From: JAWKWH01 sp963669285
Lineage (GTDB): Bacteria; Pseudomonadota; Alphaproteobacteria; Rhizobiales; Rhizobiaceae
Assembly (NCBI GenBank): GCA_963669285.2
Contig: CAXXSI010000025.1
Coordinates: forward strand, 62,001 to 126,000
Length of the DNA stretch: 64,000 bases
Direction: 5' to 3'
In this document: positions 26,973 through 35,766 of the stretch, one piece after another
Layout of the letters: the number at the start of each line of letters is the position of its first letter
Numbering within the stretch: position 1 is the first letter of the stretch
The notes under the pieces: model-generated
Database searches by the model: none
Told to the model about the DNA's origin: nothing
The model's input: the letters and a program-made list of their open reading frames with translations, nothing else
Made by a program: the position numbers and the translations under genes

Positions 26973-28164
26973 CCAGTTCTCCGCTTCGTTCGAATTCAAC
27001 CAGGCTCCTGTCGACCACGGTCAGAGCACTGATCGCACATCCCTTGTGTATGATCGGCATTTCATCCGGGTAGCATGAAATCTCGATTGTCGACACGAAT
27101 TCACTGGCAACATTGTCCGCCAATGCTTCGCGAATGGGTACTTCCAGAAACTCAAACGCCTTCGCTCCTGATCCGATCAGTGCGACCGGAAGCGGATCGG
27201 TCAGGGCGAATAGGTTTCCCAGTCCTGTTCCCAGTGCAGTACCAGCAATCGACAACGCGTTTTTCGCTGAAGCTTTTCCCTTTTGGGCAGCATCAACAAT
27301 GTCATCGATGTCCATATGTTCTGCGTCGGGATTGGCGCGTCGGTTGATCGCATAGTCACCCGCATAGGCTTCTATGCAGCCCTTCTTTCCGCAGCGACAT
27401 TGTTCGCCGCCGGGGATAAAGGTCATGTGACCGAACTCCATTCCGGAGCTGCGCGAGCCATTGACCAATTCCCCGTTCCGGAACAGGCCCATGCCGACAC
27501 CGTAGGAAAGTAAAATCGCGATGAAGTCGGCTGCGAATTTGCCCGGTTCCTGCCAATGCAAGGATCGTGCGATCATATCGCAATCGTTCCAAACCCTTGC
27601 CGGTACGCCGAAATCGGCTTCCAGCCAACTGGCGATCGGCAGATTGCGGTGTCTGGTAATCGGAGACCAGAGCATCGTCTCACCGGCAATGTCGGTTGTG
27701 CCCTGCACACCGACAACAATTCGTTTGAGAGGCGCCCTTCTATCGGACTGTTCCAGGGTCTCCGATACACTTCGTTTCAGCATTCCGCGCAGATCTTCAA
27801 CGCTCAAAGCGTCGATGTCAGTTTCGATCACATGCTCAAAAACGATCTTCCCAGCGTAATCGATGACCGAACTCGAAATGCTGTTGCTCTTGAAAACCGC
27901 GGACACGACGACCGCCACTGCCGGATTGATGGAAAGCGCCACTTTGGGGCGCCCGCGCCCGGTTCGGGCCTTCTTGTTAGCGGCCTGATCGCTCAGGATA
28001 CCCTGATCCACGAGTTCCGACGCAATCGCTGTCACGGTGGCGGCACTCAGACCGGTTATTTTGGCGATATCGGTTCTTGAGAGATTGCCCGCACGACGAA
28101 TTGCCGTCATCACGCGATGGCGGTTGCGAACCCGCAGATCGTCTGATCGGGCGATCATCGTCAT
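26959..28164 (-). CDS. ROK-family transcriptional repressor, probable xylose regulator
   Basis: A 401-residue regulator: an N-terminal winged helix (SRTDIAKITGLSAATVTAIASELVDQGIL) and a ROK sugar-kinase-like domain with the zinc motif CRCGKKGCIEAY. It is divergent from the xylose operon, so it is probably the XylR-type repressor that releases DNA when xylose is bound. The ATG at 28164 has a good ribosome site (GAGGAG); an upstream ATG at 28197 has none. It overlaps the di-heme gene downstream, so transcription of the redox pair is tied to that of the repressor. Confidence 0.88.
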   Translation of the reverse strand: MTMIARSDDLRVRNRHRVMTAIRRAGNLSRTDIAKITGLSAATVTAIASELVDQGILSDQAANKKARTGRGRPKVALSINPAVAVVVSAVFKSNSISSSVIDYAGKIVFEHVIETDIDALSVEDLRGMLKRSVSETLEQSDRRAPLKRIVVGVQGTTDIAGETMLWSPITRHRNLPIASWLEADFGVPARVWNDCDMIARSLHWQEPGKFAADFIAILLSYGVGMGLFRNGELVNGSRSSGMEFGHMTFIPGGEQCRCGKKGCIEAYAGDYAINRRANPDAEHMDIDDIVDAAQKGKASAKNALSIAGTALGTGLGNLFALTDPLPVALIGSGAKAFEFLEVPIREALADNVASEFVSTIEISCYPDEMPIIHKGCAISALTVVDRSLVEFERSGELDAIA

Positions 28165-28211
28165 ATAAGTCTGCTCCTCACTCCGGGCGATTTTCACCGA
28201 TCAAGACCGCA

Positions 28212-28242
28212 TTTCGGCGTGATCGGCTATTAATCGCCGAAA
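28212..28242. promoter_or_regulatory. Operator-like inverted repeat between the ROK gene and xylF
   Basis: Perfect 8-base arms TTTCGGCG and CGCCGAAA are separated by 15 bases. The repeat lies 48 bases before the ROK start and about 130 before xylF. TTGACA at 28248-28253, just to its right, could be the -35 element of the xyl promoter, although the -10 (CAGCAT) is poor. It is a good candidate site for the ROK repressor. Confidence 0.5.
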
Positions 28243-28372
28243 CCATCTTGACATATCTCACCGATTGAGTCAGCATTTTTTTCGAGGCTCGAATTAAAGG
28301 GCTTCCTCGAGACTCCGAAGGTCCGAAGACCGTCGCGAGGGTAATTCAGAACATCCTTAGGGAGGAATGACG

Positions 28373-29407
28373 ATGAGAAATAAGATAGGCACATTGCTTA
28401 TTGGTGCGGCCTTTGTCGCGATCGCGACGGGCGCGGCCTATGCCAAGGACAAGGTTGTCGGTGTTTCATGGTCGAATTTTCAGGAAGAACGCTGGAAAAC
28501 CGACGAAGCAGCGATGAAATCGGCGATCGAAGCCAACGGCGATCGGTATATCTCGGCAGATGCTCAAGGATCGGCTTCCAAGCAGCTGACCGACGTTGAA
28601 AGCCTGATCGCCCAGGGCGCCAATGCACTGGTAATTCTCGCCATGGACAAGAACGCCATTGGACCGGCGGTCGACAAGGCCGCTGCCGAAGGCATCCCGG
28701 TCGTCGGCTACGACCGGCTGATCGAAGACAACCGCGCCTTTTATCTCACCTTCGACAATAAGGGTGTCGGGCGAATAATTGCTGAATCGGTCAAAGCCGC
28801 GCAGGCGGAAGGCAACTATGCGATCATCAAGGGCGACAAAGGCGATCCGAACGCGCTTTTCCTTCTTGAGGGCATGATGGAAGTGATCGGCGACGATGTG
28901 AACTCCGGCAAGATCAAGATCGTCGGTGAGGCATTTACCGACGGCTGGAAGCCCGACAACGCTCAGAAAAACATGGAGCAGATCCTCACCGCCAACAACA
29001 ATGCCATCGATGCCGTTCTGGCCGAAAATGATGGTATGGCCGGTGGCGTTATTGCTGCGTTGACCGCTCAGGGTCTCAGCGTTCCAGTCGGCGGTCAGGA
29101 TGGCGATCATGCGGCGCTGAACCGGGTTGCACGGGGCACACAGACCGTCTCGGTGTGGAAAGATGCCCGCCAGCTCGGCAAGGCTGCAGGCAACATTGCG
29201 GGCATGCTCGCTGACGGTAAGGCGATGGCCGATATTCCGGATGCGGTCCAGTGGTCGGGTGGCGAGAAGGGCGTTGAAATGAACGCCATTTTCCTTGCAC
29301 CAACCCCGATTACAAAAGACAATGTGGACGTTGTCATCGACGCTGGCCACATTGCCAAGGACAAAGTCTGTGAAGGCGCCATGGCTGGCGTGAAGGGCTG
29401 CGAATAG
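28373..29407 (+). CDS. xylF: XylF, D-xylose-binding periplasmic protein
   Basis: A 344-residue sugar-binding protein with a signal peptide (cleavage near GAAYA). KDKVVGVSWSNFQEERWKTD opens the mature part, and DAQGSASKQ, VGYDRLIED and AENDGMAGGVIAAL are typical of XylF-like family 4 binding proteins. The ATG at 28373 is 7 bases after GGAGG; the ATG at 28367 is too close to it. It captures xylose for XylHG. A strong stem-loop follows the stop and probably protects the xylF message. Confidence 0.94.
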   Translation: MRNKIGTLLIGAAFVAIATGAAYAKDKVVGVSWSNFQEERWKTDEAAMKSAIEANGDRYISADAQGSASKQLTDVESLIAQGANALVILAMDKNAIGPAVDKAAAEGIPVVGYDRLIEDNRAFYLTFDNKGVGRIIAESVKAAQAEGNYAIIKGDKGDPNALFLLEGMMEVIGDDVNSGKIKIVGEAFTDGWKPDNAQKNMEQILTANNNAIDAVLAENDGMAGGVIAALTAQGLSVPVGGQDGDHAALNRVARGTQTVSVWKDARQLGKAAGNIAGMLADGKAMADIPDAVQWSGGEKGVEMNAIFLAPTPITKDNVDVVIDAGHIAKDKVCEGAMAGVKGCE

Positions 29408-29422
29408 GTCGCAACGCGACGA

Positions 29423-29445
29423 TCCGGCGGGCGCTTCCCGCCGGA
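29423..29445 (+). other. Stem-loop between xylF and xylH
   Basis: A perfect 9-bp stem (TCCGGCGGG/CCCGCCGGA) with a 5-base loop lies 15 bases after the xylF stop. No T run follows, so it is more likely an mRNA-stabilising or partial-termination element that raises XylF over XylHG than a full terminator. Confidence 0.6.
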
Positions 29446-29542
29446 GTGCAATGACTGAAACCGCGCCGGCATGTCGACTTGATACGGCGCGGTTTTGTTT
29501 AGCGGTGTGAGCATTTGGCCCATCGGGCACGGGGAGGAATTC

Positions 29543-30865
29543 ATGGCAGAGCAGCAAAGCGTAGCGGCGGAATCGGCGGAGGTTGCCGAAAATCCGGTAA
29601 CCCGCTTCCTGCGCGCGACCGAGATCGACTCCAGATTGGTCGGCATGGCCGGCGCACTTTTACTGATCTGGATCAGCTTTCATCTGTACGGCGCAATCGT
29701 CAACGGCTTCGGCGTGTTTCTGACACCGCGCAATCTGTGGAACCTGTCGGTTCAGACCTCCTCAATCGGCATTATGGCGACAGGAATGGTACTGGTCATC
29801 GTCACCCGGCATATCGATCTGTCGGTTGGTTCGGTGCTCGGTTTCTGTGCCATGGTCATGGCGATCGTCCAAGTATGGATCCTGCCGCAATATCTGGGTC
29901 TCGGACACCCTGCACTATGGATCATCGCCGTCATAGTGGGACTTGTGACCGGCGCTGCCATCGGCGCCTTTCATGGCTGGCTGATCGCCTATCTGTCCAT
30001 TCCCGCTTTCATCGTTACGCTCGGCGGCCTGCTGTTGTGGCGCGGTGCGGCATTTCTGCTTGCTCGCGGCGAAACCATCTCGCCGGTCGATTCCACATTT
30101 GCCTTACTCGGCGGCGGTCCCTACGGCTCCATCGGTGCCACTTGGAGCTGGATATTGGGAATTGCCGCCTGTCTCGGATTGGTCGGGCTTATCCTCAGCG
30201 GTCGCGTACAGCGCAAGCGCTTCCAGTTCCCTTTGCGACCGGTTTGGGCGGAGTTCTTCCTGGGCATAACCGGCAGTGCTCTGATTCTCGGCTTTGTCGC
30301 CTTGGTGAACTCCTATCCCTGGCCGGTCGGTATCGTTCGCCAATATGCCGAGCGCAACAACATTACGGTGCCGGAGAGCGGTCTTTATATCGCGCATGGG
30401 TTCGCCATCCCGGTTCTCATCATGATCGGCGTCGGTATCGCCATGACCTTTCTGGCGACCCGTACCCGTTTCGGACGGTATGTGTTCGCCATTGGCGGCA
30501 ATCCCGAAGCTGCCGAACTGGCGGGCATCAACACACGATGGGTGACGGTCAAGATTTTTGCGTTGATGGGAACGCTCTGCGGTTTGTCCGCAGCAGTCGC
30601 CAGCGCGCGTCTGAACTCGGCTACGAATTCGCTGGGCACGCTCGATGAGCTCTACGTCATTGCGGCCGCGGTGATTGGAGGCACTTCTCTGGGCGGCGGT
30701 ATCGGCACAATATACGGAGCGATACTGGGCGCGCTGGTGATGCAATCGCTGCAGACCGGCATGGTACTGATCGGGTTCGATGCAGCCATCCAGCAGATCG
30801 TGGTGGGTGCGGTTCTGGTGATCGCCGTATGGATCGACACGGTCTATCGCAGGAGGCAGAAATGA
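29543..30865 (+). CDS. xylH: XylH, D-xylose ABC transporter permease
   Basis: A 440-residue inner-membrane protein with ten or more hydrophobic segments, of the RbsC/XylH family. GMVLVIVTRHIDLSVGSVLG and the cytoplasmic segment GGNPEAAELAGINTRWV are diagnostic, and AAAVIGGTSLGGGIGT near the C-terminus is the conserved loop. The frame is open upstream, but the ATG at 29543 follows GGGGAGG and gives a normal N-terminus. The stop overlaps the xylG start. Confidence 0.94.
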   Translation: MAEQQSVAAESAEVAENPVTRFLRATEIDSRLVGMAGALLLIWISFHLYGAIVNGFGVFLTPRNLWNLSVQTSSIGIMATGMVLVIVTRHIDLSVGSVLGFCAMVMAIVQVWILPQYLGLGHPALWIIAVIVGLVTGAAIGAFHGWLIAYLSIPAFIVTLGGLLLWRGAAFLLARGETISPVDSTFALLGGGPYGSIGATWSWILGIAACLGLVGLILSGRVQRKRFQFPLRPVWAEFFLGITGSALILGFVALVNSYPWPVGIVRQYAERNNITVPESGLYIAHGFAIPVLIMIGVGIAMTFLATRTRFGRYVFAIGGNPEAAELAGINTRWVTVKIFALMGTLCGLSAAVASARLNSATNSLGTLDELYVIAAAVIGGTSLGGGIGTIYGAILGALVMQSLQTGMVLIGFDAAIQQIVVGAVLVIAVWIDTVYRRRQK

Positions 30866-31674
30866 TGGAGACGGACATGAACGCTCAAAATGGTGCAGCG
30901 CCGCTCGTCGAAATGAAGGACATTTCCATCGCATTTGGCGGTATCAAGGCGGTGGATCATGCCTCTGTCGAGTTGCGTCCCGGCGAAGTGGTCGCACTTC
31001 TCGGACACAACGGCGCCGGCAAATCAACGCTCATCAAGATACTGTCGGGCGCCTATCACCGCGATCATGGCGAAATCCGCATCAACGGAGATGTCGCCAA
31101 TATCGCAAATCCCCGCGACGCCAAGGCCTATGGCATCGAGACGATCTACCAGACGCTGGCGCTGGCCGACAATGTCGATGCTGCAGCCAATCTCTATCTC
31201 GGACGCGAGTTGCGCACCCGCTGGGGCACACTCGATGATGTCGCCATGGAGGCCGAAGCCCGCAAGGTCATGGGCCGGCTCAATCCCAATTTTCAACGCT
31301 TCAAGGAACCGGTGAAATTGCTTTCCGGCGGTCAGCGCCAATCGGTCGCAATTGCCCGGGCCATTCTGTTCAACGCGCGTATCCTGGTCATGGATGAGCC
31401 GACCGCCGCGCTTGGACCCCAGGAAACCACGCAGGTTGGCGAACTGATCATGCAGCTCAAGGCTGATGGAATCGGCATATTCCTCATCAGCCATGACATC
31501 CACGATGTCTTCGATCTTTCCGATCGTGTTTGTGTCATGAAGAACGGCCAGGTTGTCGGAACGGCCAATACCGCAGATGTGACCAAGGACGAAGTGCTCG
31601 GTATGATCATCCTTGGTAAATGCCCCCCGGGTGCAACACCCGGACCTGGTGCGATGAACCCCGAAGCGGCGTAG
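30862..31674 (+). CDS. xylG: XylG, D-xylose ABC transporter ATPase (single domain)
   Basis: A 270-residue ATPase with Walker A LLGHNGAGKSTLIK, signature LSGGQRQSVAIARA, Walker B ILVMDEPTAALG and H-loop ISHDIHDV. The enterobacterial XylG is a tandem of two such domains (about 500 residues); this is the short, one-domain form found in Rhizobiales (FrcA-like), so it should act as a homodimer. ATG codons at 30862 and 30865 are both in frame after AGGAGG; the first overlaps the xylH stop. Confidence 0.92.
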   Translation: MMETDMNAQNGAAPLVEMKDISIAFGGIKAVDHASVELRPGEVVALLGHNGAGKSTLIKILSGAYHRDHGEIRINGDVANIANPRDAKAYGIETIYQTLALADNVDAAANLYLGRELRTRWGTLDDVAMEAEARKVMGRLNPNFQRFKEPVKLLSGGQRQSVAIARAILFNARILVMDEPTAALGPQETTQVGELIMQLKADGIGIFLISHDIHDVFDLSDRVCVMKNGQVVGTANTADVTKDEVLGMIILGKCPPGATPGPGAMNPEAA

Positions 31675-31699
31675 ACATGAAGTAAAAGCGAGGTCCAAA

Positions 31700-33154
31700 G
31701 TGTATCTCGGATTTGATCTGGGCACATCCGGCGTCAAGGGACTTTTGATTGATGATCGCGGCAAGGTCATCGCCACGGCCACTAGTCCGTTGGAGGTTTC
31801 CAGACCACATTCCGGTTGGTCAGAACAGGATCCGGGCGATTGGATTTCTGCGACACAATCGGTCTTGGGCGAACTTTCGGCCAATCGCGAGGGTAAGCTG
31901 GATCAGGTGCGCGGTATCGGCCTTTCGGGTCAGATGCATGGCGCCACACTGTTGGACGAATACGACGCCGTGCTTCGGCCCTGCATGCTTTGGAACGATA
32001 CCCGCAGTCATGCCGAGGCATCCGAGTTGGACAATGATCCGGCTTTCCGTCAGATAACCGGAAATATTGTCTTTCCGGGCTTTACCGCACCTAAAGTGGA
32101 GTGGGTACGGCGCAACGAACCGGACATTTTCAACGCGATTTCAAAGGTTCTGCTGCCGAAAGACCATGTCCGGCACTGGCTGACCGGCGAACATATCTCC
32201 GACATGTCGGATTCTGCCGGAACAAGCTGGCTTGATACCGCCAAGCGCGACTGGTCCGACAAGCTGCTCACCAAAACAGGGCTGACGAGAGACCAGATGC
32301 CGGCTCTTGTCGAGGGAAGCGAGGTCGGCGGTCTGTTGCGACCGGAACTGGCCCGTCAATACGGTATGCGTCCGTCGATACCGGTGGCTGGCGGAGGCGG
32401 CGACAACGCGGCCTCGGCAGTAGGTATGGGCACGGTTCGAAACGGCCAGGCCTTCGTCTCGCTGGGCACGTCAGGTGTACTGTTCGCGGCCAATGACACC
32501 TATTTGCCAAATCCCGAGAGCGCCGTTCACACTTTTTGTCATGCGCTACCGGACACATGGCACCAGATGGGCGTGATCCTGTCGGCCACGGATGCCCTAA
32601 ACTGGTTTGCCGGGATTGCCGGCGAGACGCCAGACAGGCTGACTGGCAAGTTGGGCGAGGATCTCCACCGCCCGGGTCCAGTGCTCTTCCTGCCCTATCT
32701 TGCCGGCGAACGAACACCGCACAACGATGCTGCGATCCGCGGTTCGTTTGCCGGGCTTGATCATGCTTCCGATCGCACGGCGCTGACACAGGCAGTGCTC
32801 GAAGGCGTGGCCTTTGCACTTGCAGACAATCTCGTAGCGCTTCAACAGGCCGGCACGACGCTTCGTCGCGCCACCGTGGTCGGCGGCGGTTCGCGGTCCC
32901 GCTATTGGGTCAAGCTGATGGCAACCGTTCTGGGCATACCGATCGATATTCCGGCCGAAGGGGACTTCGGCGCCGCGTTCGGCGCTGCCCGCCTCGGATT
33001 GATTGCAGCGGAAGACGCCAATCCATTGGAAATCTGCACGCCACCGGCGATAGCCGAAACCATTGACCCTGATACGAATCTCGCGCCGGCATTTTCAGAA
33101 GCGCTCGCGCGCTGGCGCAATCTCTATCCCGCCATCAAGGAAGCAACGACATGA
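31700..33154 (+). CDS. xylB: XylB, xylulokinase
   Basis: A 484-residue FGGY-family kinase that phosphorylates D-xylulose to xylulose 5-phosphate. The N-terminus has the phosphate-binding motif GFDLGTSGVKGLLID and GLSGQMHGATLLD; the C-terminal half has VAGGGGDNAASAVGMG, SLGTSGVLF and VVGGGSRSRYW. The start is GTG at 31700. The end overlaps xylA by four bases. Confidence 0.95.
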   Translation: MYLGFDLGTSGVKGLLIDDRGKVIATATSPLEVSRPHSGWSEQDPGDWISATQSVLGELSANREGKLDQVRGIGLSGQMHGATLLDEYDAVLRPCMLWNDTRSHAEASELDNDPAFRQITGNIVFPGFTAPKVEWVRRNEPDIFNAISKVLLPKDHVRHWLTGEHISDMSDSAGTSWLDTAKRDWSDKLLTKTGLTRDQMPALVEGSEVGGLLRPELARQYGMRPSIPVAGGGGDNAASAVGMGTVRNGQAFVSLGTSGVLFAANDTYLPNPESAVHTFCHALPDTWHQMGVILSATDALNWFAGIAGETPDRLTGKLGEDLHRPGPVLFLPYLAGERTPHNDAAIRGSFAGLDHASDRTALTQAVLEGVAFALADNLVALQQAGTTLRRATVVGGGSRSRYWVKLMATVLGIPIDIPAEGDFGAAFGAARLGLIAAEDANPLEICTPPAIAETIDPDTNLAPAFSEALARWRNLYPAIKEATT

Positions 33155-34473
33155 GCACCGGTTTTTTCGGCGACACCACCACAATTCCCTTCGAAGGTCC
33201 GGACAGCAGCAATCCTCTCGCATTCCGACACTACGATGCCGATGAGATGATCATGGGCAAGCGGCTGGAAGACCATCTGCGCTTTGCCGTCTGCTACTGG
33301 CACAACTTCGTTTGGCCGGGAAACGACCCCTTCGGCGGCCAGACATTCGAGCGGCCGTGGTTTTCCGACCGGATGGGCGAAACGATGGAGGCGGCAAAGC
33401 TCAAAGCCGATGTGGCGTTCGAGATGTTCTCCATCCTGGGCGTTCCCTATTACTGCTTTCACGACGCAGATGTCCGGCCCGAAGGAGACAATTTTTCGGA
33501 AAACACCGTAAATCTGAACGAGGTTGTTGACTACTTTGCCGGCAAACAGGCGGAAACCGGGGTGAACCTGTTATGGGGCACCGCCAATCTGTTCTCAAAT
33601 CGCAGATATATGGCAGGCGCAGCAACCAATCCGGATCCCGACGTCTTTGCTTTTGCCGCAGCGACGGTAAAGACCTGCATTGACGCCACGCATCGCTTAG
33701 GCGGCGAAAACTACGTTCTGTGGGGCGGGCGTGAGGGGTATGAAACCCTGCTGAACACCGACCTGGGGCGGGAGGATGCCCAGCTCGGCCGGTTTCTGAA
33801 CCTCGTGGTTGAGTACAAGCACAAGATCGGTTTCGGCGGGACCATTCTGATCGAGCCGAAACCGCAGGAGCCGACCAAACATCAATATGACTACGATGTC
33901 GCCACTGTATACGGGTTCCTGAAACGCCACGGCCTTGAGGGTGAAGTCAAGGTTAATATCGAACAGGGCCATGCCATTCTGGCGGGGCATTCTTTCGAAC
34001 ACGAGCTCGCTCTGGCGCAGGCATTGGGAGTTTTCGGATCCATCGACATGAACCGCAACGACTATCAATCCGGCTGGGACACCGACCAGTTTCCCAATAA
34101 CGTGCCCGAAGTGGCGCTGGCCTATTATTACATACTCAAAGGTGGTGGCTTTTCGACCGGCGGAACCAATTTCGACGCCAAGCTGCGCCGGCAATCCCTT
34201 GAGCCGGACGATCTTCTTCTCGCCCATATCGGTGGCATCGATACCTGCGCTCGCGGCTTGAAGGCGGCGGCCAGGATGCTCGAGGACGGCACGTTGAGCG
34301 AGTTTGTCGACAGCCGTTATGACGGATGGTCATCGAAACAGGCAACGGAAATGCTCAAAGGCAACATGTCGCTGGATGCGATCGCGGCACATGTCGAAAA
34401 CGCAGACGTCAATCCACAACCGGTATCGGGGCGCCAGGAGTATCTGGAAAATATCGTCAATCGGTTTGTTTGA
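33151..34473 (+). CDS. xylA: XylA, xylose isomerase (class II)
   Basis: A 440-residue TIM-barrel isomerase that converts D-xylose to D-xylulose with two divalent metal ions. The catalytic His is in YYCFHDADVRPEGD, and the metal ligands are in LIEPKPQEPTKHQYD, EQGHAILAGHSFEHE and the later SIDMNRND segment. Its length and N-terminus place it in class II. It is the last gene of the xyl operon in this order (FHGBA) and starts in an ATGA overlap with xylB. Confidence 0.97.
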   Translation: MSTGFFGDTTTIPFEGPDSSNPLAFRHYDADEMIMGKRLEDHLRFAVCYWHNFVWPGNDPFGGQTFERPWFSDRMGETMEAAKLKADVAFEMFSILGVPYYCFHDADVRPEGDNFSENTVNLNEVVDYFAGKQAETGVNLLWGTANLFSNRRYMAGAATNPDPDVFAFAAATVKTCIDATHRLGGENYVLWGGREGYETLLNTDLGREDAQLGRFLNLVVEYKHKIGFGGTILIEPKPQEPTKHQYDYDVATVYGFLKRHGLEGEVKVNIEQGHAILAGHSFEHELALAQALGVFGSIDMNRNDYQSGWDTDQFPNNVPEVALAYYYILKGGGFSTGGTNFDAKLRRQSLEPDDLLLAHIGGIDTCARGLKAAARMLEDGTLSEFVDSRYDGWSSKQATEMLKGNMSLDAIAAHVENADVNPQPVSGRQEYLENIVNRFV

Positions 34474-34536
34474 AGTCCTTTTTGACATCCGGGCACTTCT
34501 GCCATAACCGGTTTGCCGACCGGAGGACCATGTACG

Positions 34537-35766
34537 ATGTCGAAAGTGGTAATAGTTGGTGCTGGCCATGGCGGATCGCAATGTGCGGCAAGCCTTCGTG
34601 ACCTGGGATATGAAGGCACCATAACGCTGATTGCCGACGAATCGGTGACGCCATACCACAAGCCGCCGCTGTCGAAGGCGTTCCTGAAAGAACCCGGCGC
34701 GACACCGCAACCGCTTCGCGCCGAGAGCTACTATGCCGACAAGAACATTGATTTGCTAAAAAGCCGCTGGGTCGACGCAATCGACCGCAACGAGCAGGAA
34801 GCCATCCTGTCCGACGGCTCCCGTTGTGGCTACGATCAACTCGTTCTTGCCACCGGCGCACGTCCGCGCATGCCGGACATGCCCGGTATTGAACTCGACG
34901 GCGTCTATGGATTGCGGACGCTGGATGACGCCGAACGGCTTCGGGACGCAGCAAAGCATGCCCGGTCAGTCGCTGTCATCGGCGGCGGATTCATCGGCAT
35001 GGAAGCGGCGTTTACCCAAGCCATGCTTGGCAGGCGCGTGACGGTTATCGAGGCCGCTCCGCGCATATTGGGGCGGGCGGTCGCGCCGCAGATATCCGAA
35101 CATGTTCACAATCGCGCCGTTGCCGCGGGCATTTCGGTTTTAACCGGCGTCATGCCGACGGCGATCGAGGGAAACGACAAAGTCGAGAAAGTCCTGCTGG
35201 CGGACGGCGAGACCATCGAAGCCGATCTGGTCATTGTGGGGATCGGTGTCGTTCCTAATTGCGAACTGGCGGAAGCCGCCGGTCTGGCCTGTGACAACGG
35301 CATTTCGATCGACGCGCATATGCGTACGGCCGATCCGCATATTCTCGCGATCGGCGACTGTGCCAGCTTCCACCATTGGCAGGCAGATCGGATCGTGCGG
35401 CTGGAATCAGTGCAAAACGCCACCGATCAGGCAAAACATGCCGCCAAGACAATCATGGGCGGAAGTGATTCCTATCATGAAGTTCCCTGGTTCTGGTCGG
35501 ATCAGGGAGACATGAAGCTGCAGATGGTTGGTCTGTCATTCGATCCCGACAGATTTTTGGTGTCGGGGGATCCGGCCGAAAACGCATTCGCGGTCTATCA
35601 CTTTCGCGACGACCGATTGATTGCGATAGATACCGTCAACCGGCCCGCAGACCACATGATTGGCCGCAAATTCATAGAGGTGGATTTCACGCCATCCGAT
35701 GACGACATCATGGAAGGTCCGGTAAAGCTGAAACAGCTGTTCAAGCAGCTACGTCAGGCCGATTAG
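34537..35766 (+). CDS. NAD(P)H:ferredoxin/rubredoxin-type reductase (FAD)
   Basis: A 409-residue FAD/NAD-binding reductase of the putidaredoxin/rhodocoxin reductase group. The FAD motif VVIVGAGHGGSQCAASLRD is at the very N-terminus; YHKPPLSKAFL is typical of the group. A second nucleotide motif (VIGGGFIGMEAAF) lies near residue 150 and FAD contact residues near AIGDCASF, and a Reductase_C domain follows. It would pass electrons from NAD(P)H to a small iron-sulfur protein, but no such gene is adjacent. The ATG at 34537 follows CGGAGGA. The 3' end overlaps the convergent MFS gene by 26 bases. Confidence 0.85.
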   Translation: MSKVVIVGAGHGGSQCAASLRDLGYEGTITLIADESVTPYHKPPLSKAFLKEPGATPQPLRAESYYADKNIDLLKSRWVDAIDRNEQEAILSDGSRCGYDQLVLATGARPRMPDMPGIELDGVYGLRTLDDAERLRDAAKHARSVAVIGGGFIGMEAAFTQAMLGRRVTVIEAAPRILGRAVAPQISEHVHNRAVAAGISVLTGVMPTAIEGNDKVEKVLLADGETIEADLVIVGIGVVPNCELAEAAGLACDNGISIDAHMRTADPHILAIGDCASFHHWQADRIVRLESVQNATDQAKHAAKTIMGGSDSYHEVPWFWSDQGDMKLQMVGLSFDPDRFLVSGDPAENAFAVYHFRDDRLIAIDTVNRPADHMIGRKFIEVDFTPSDDDIMEGPVKLKQLFKQLRQAD

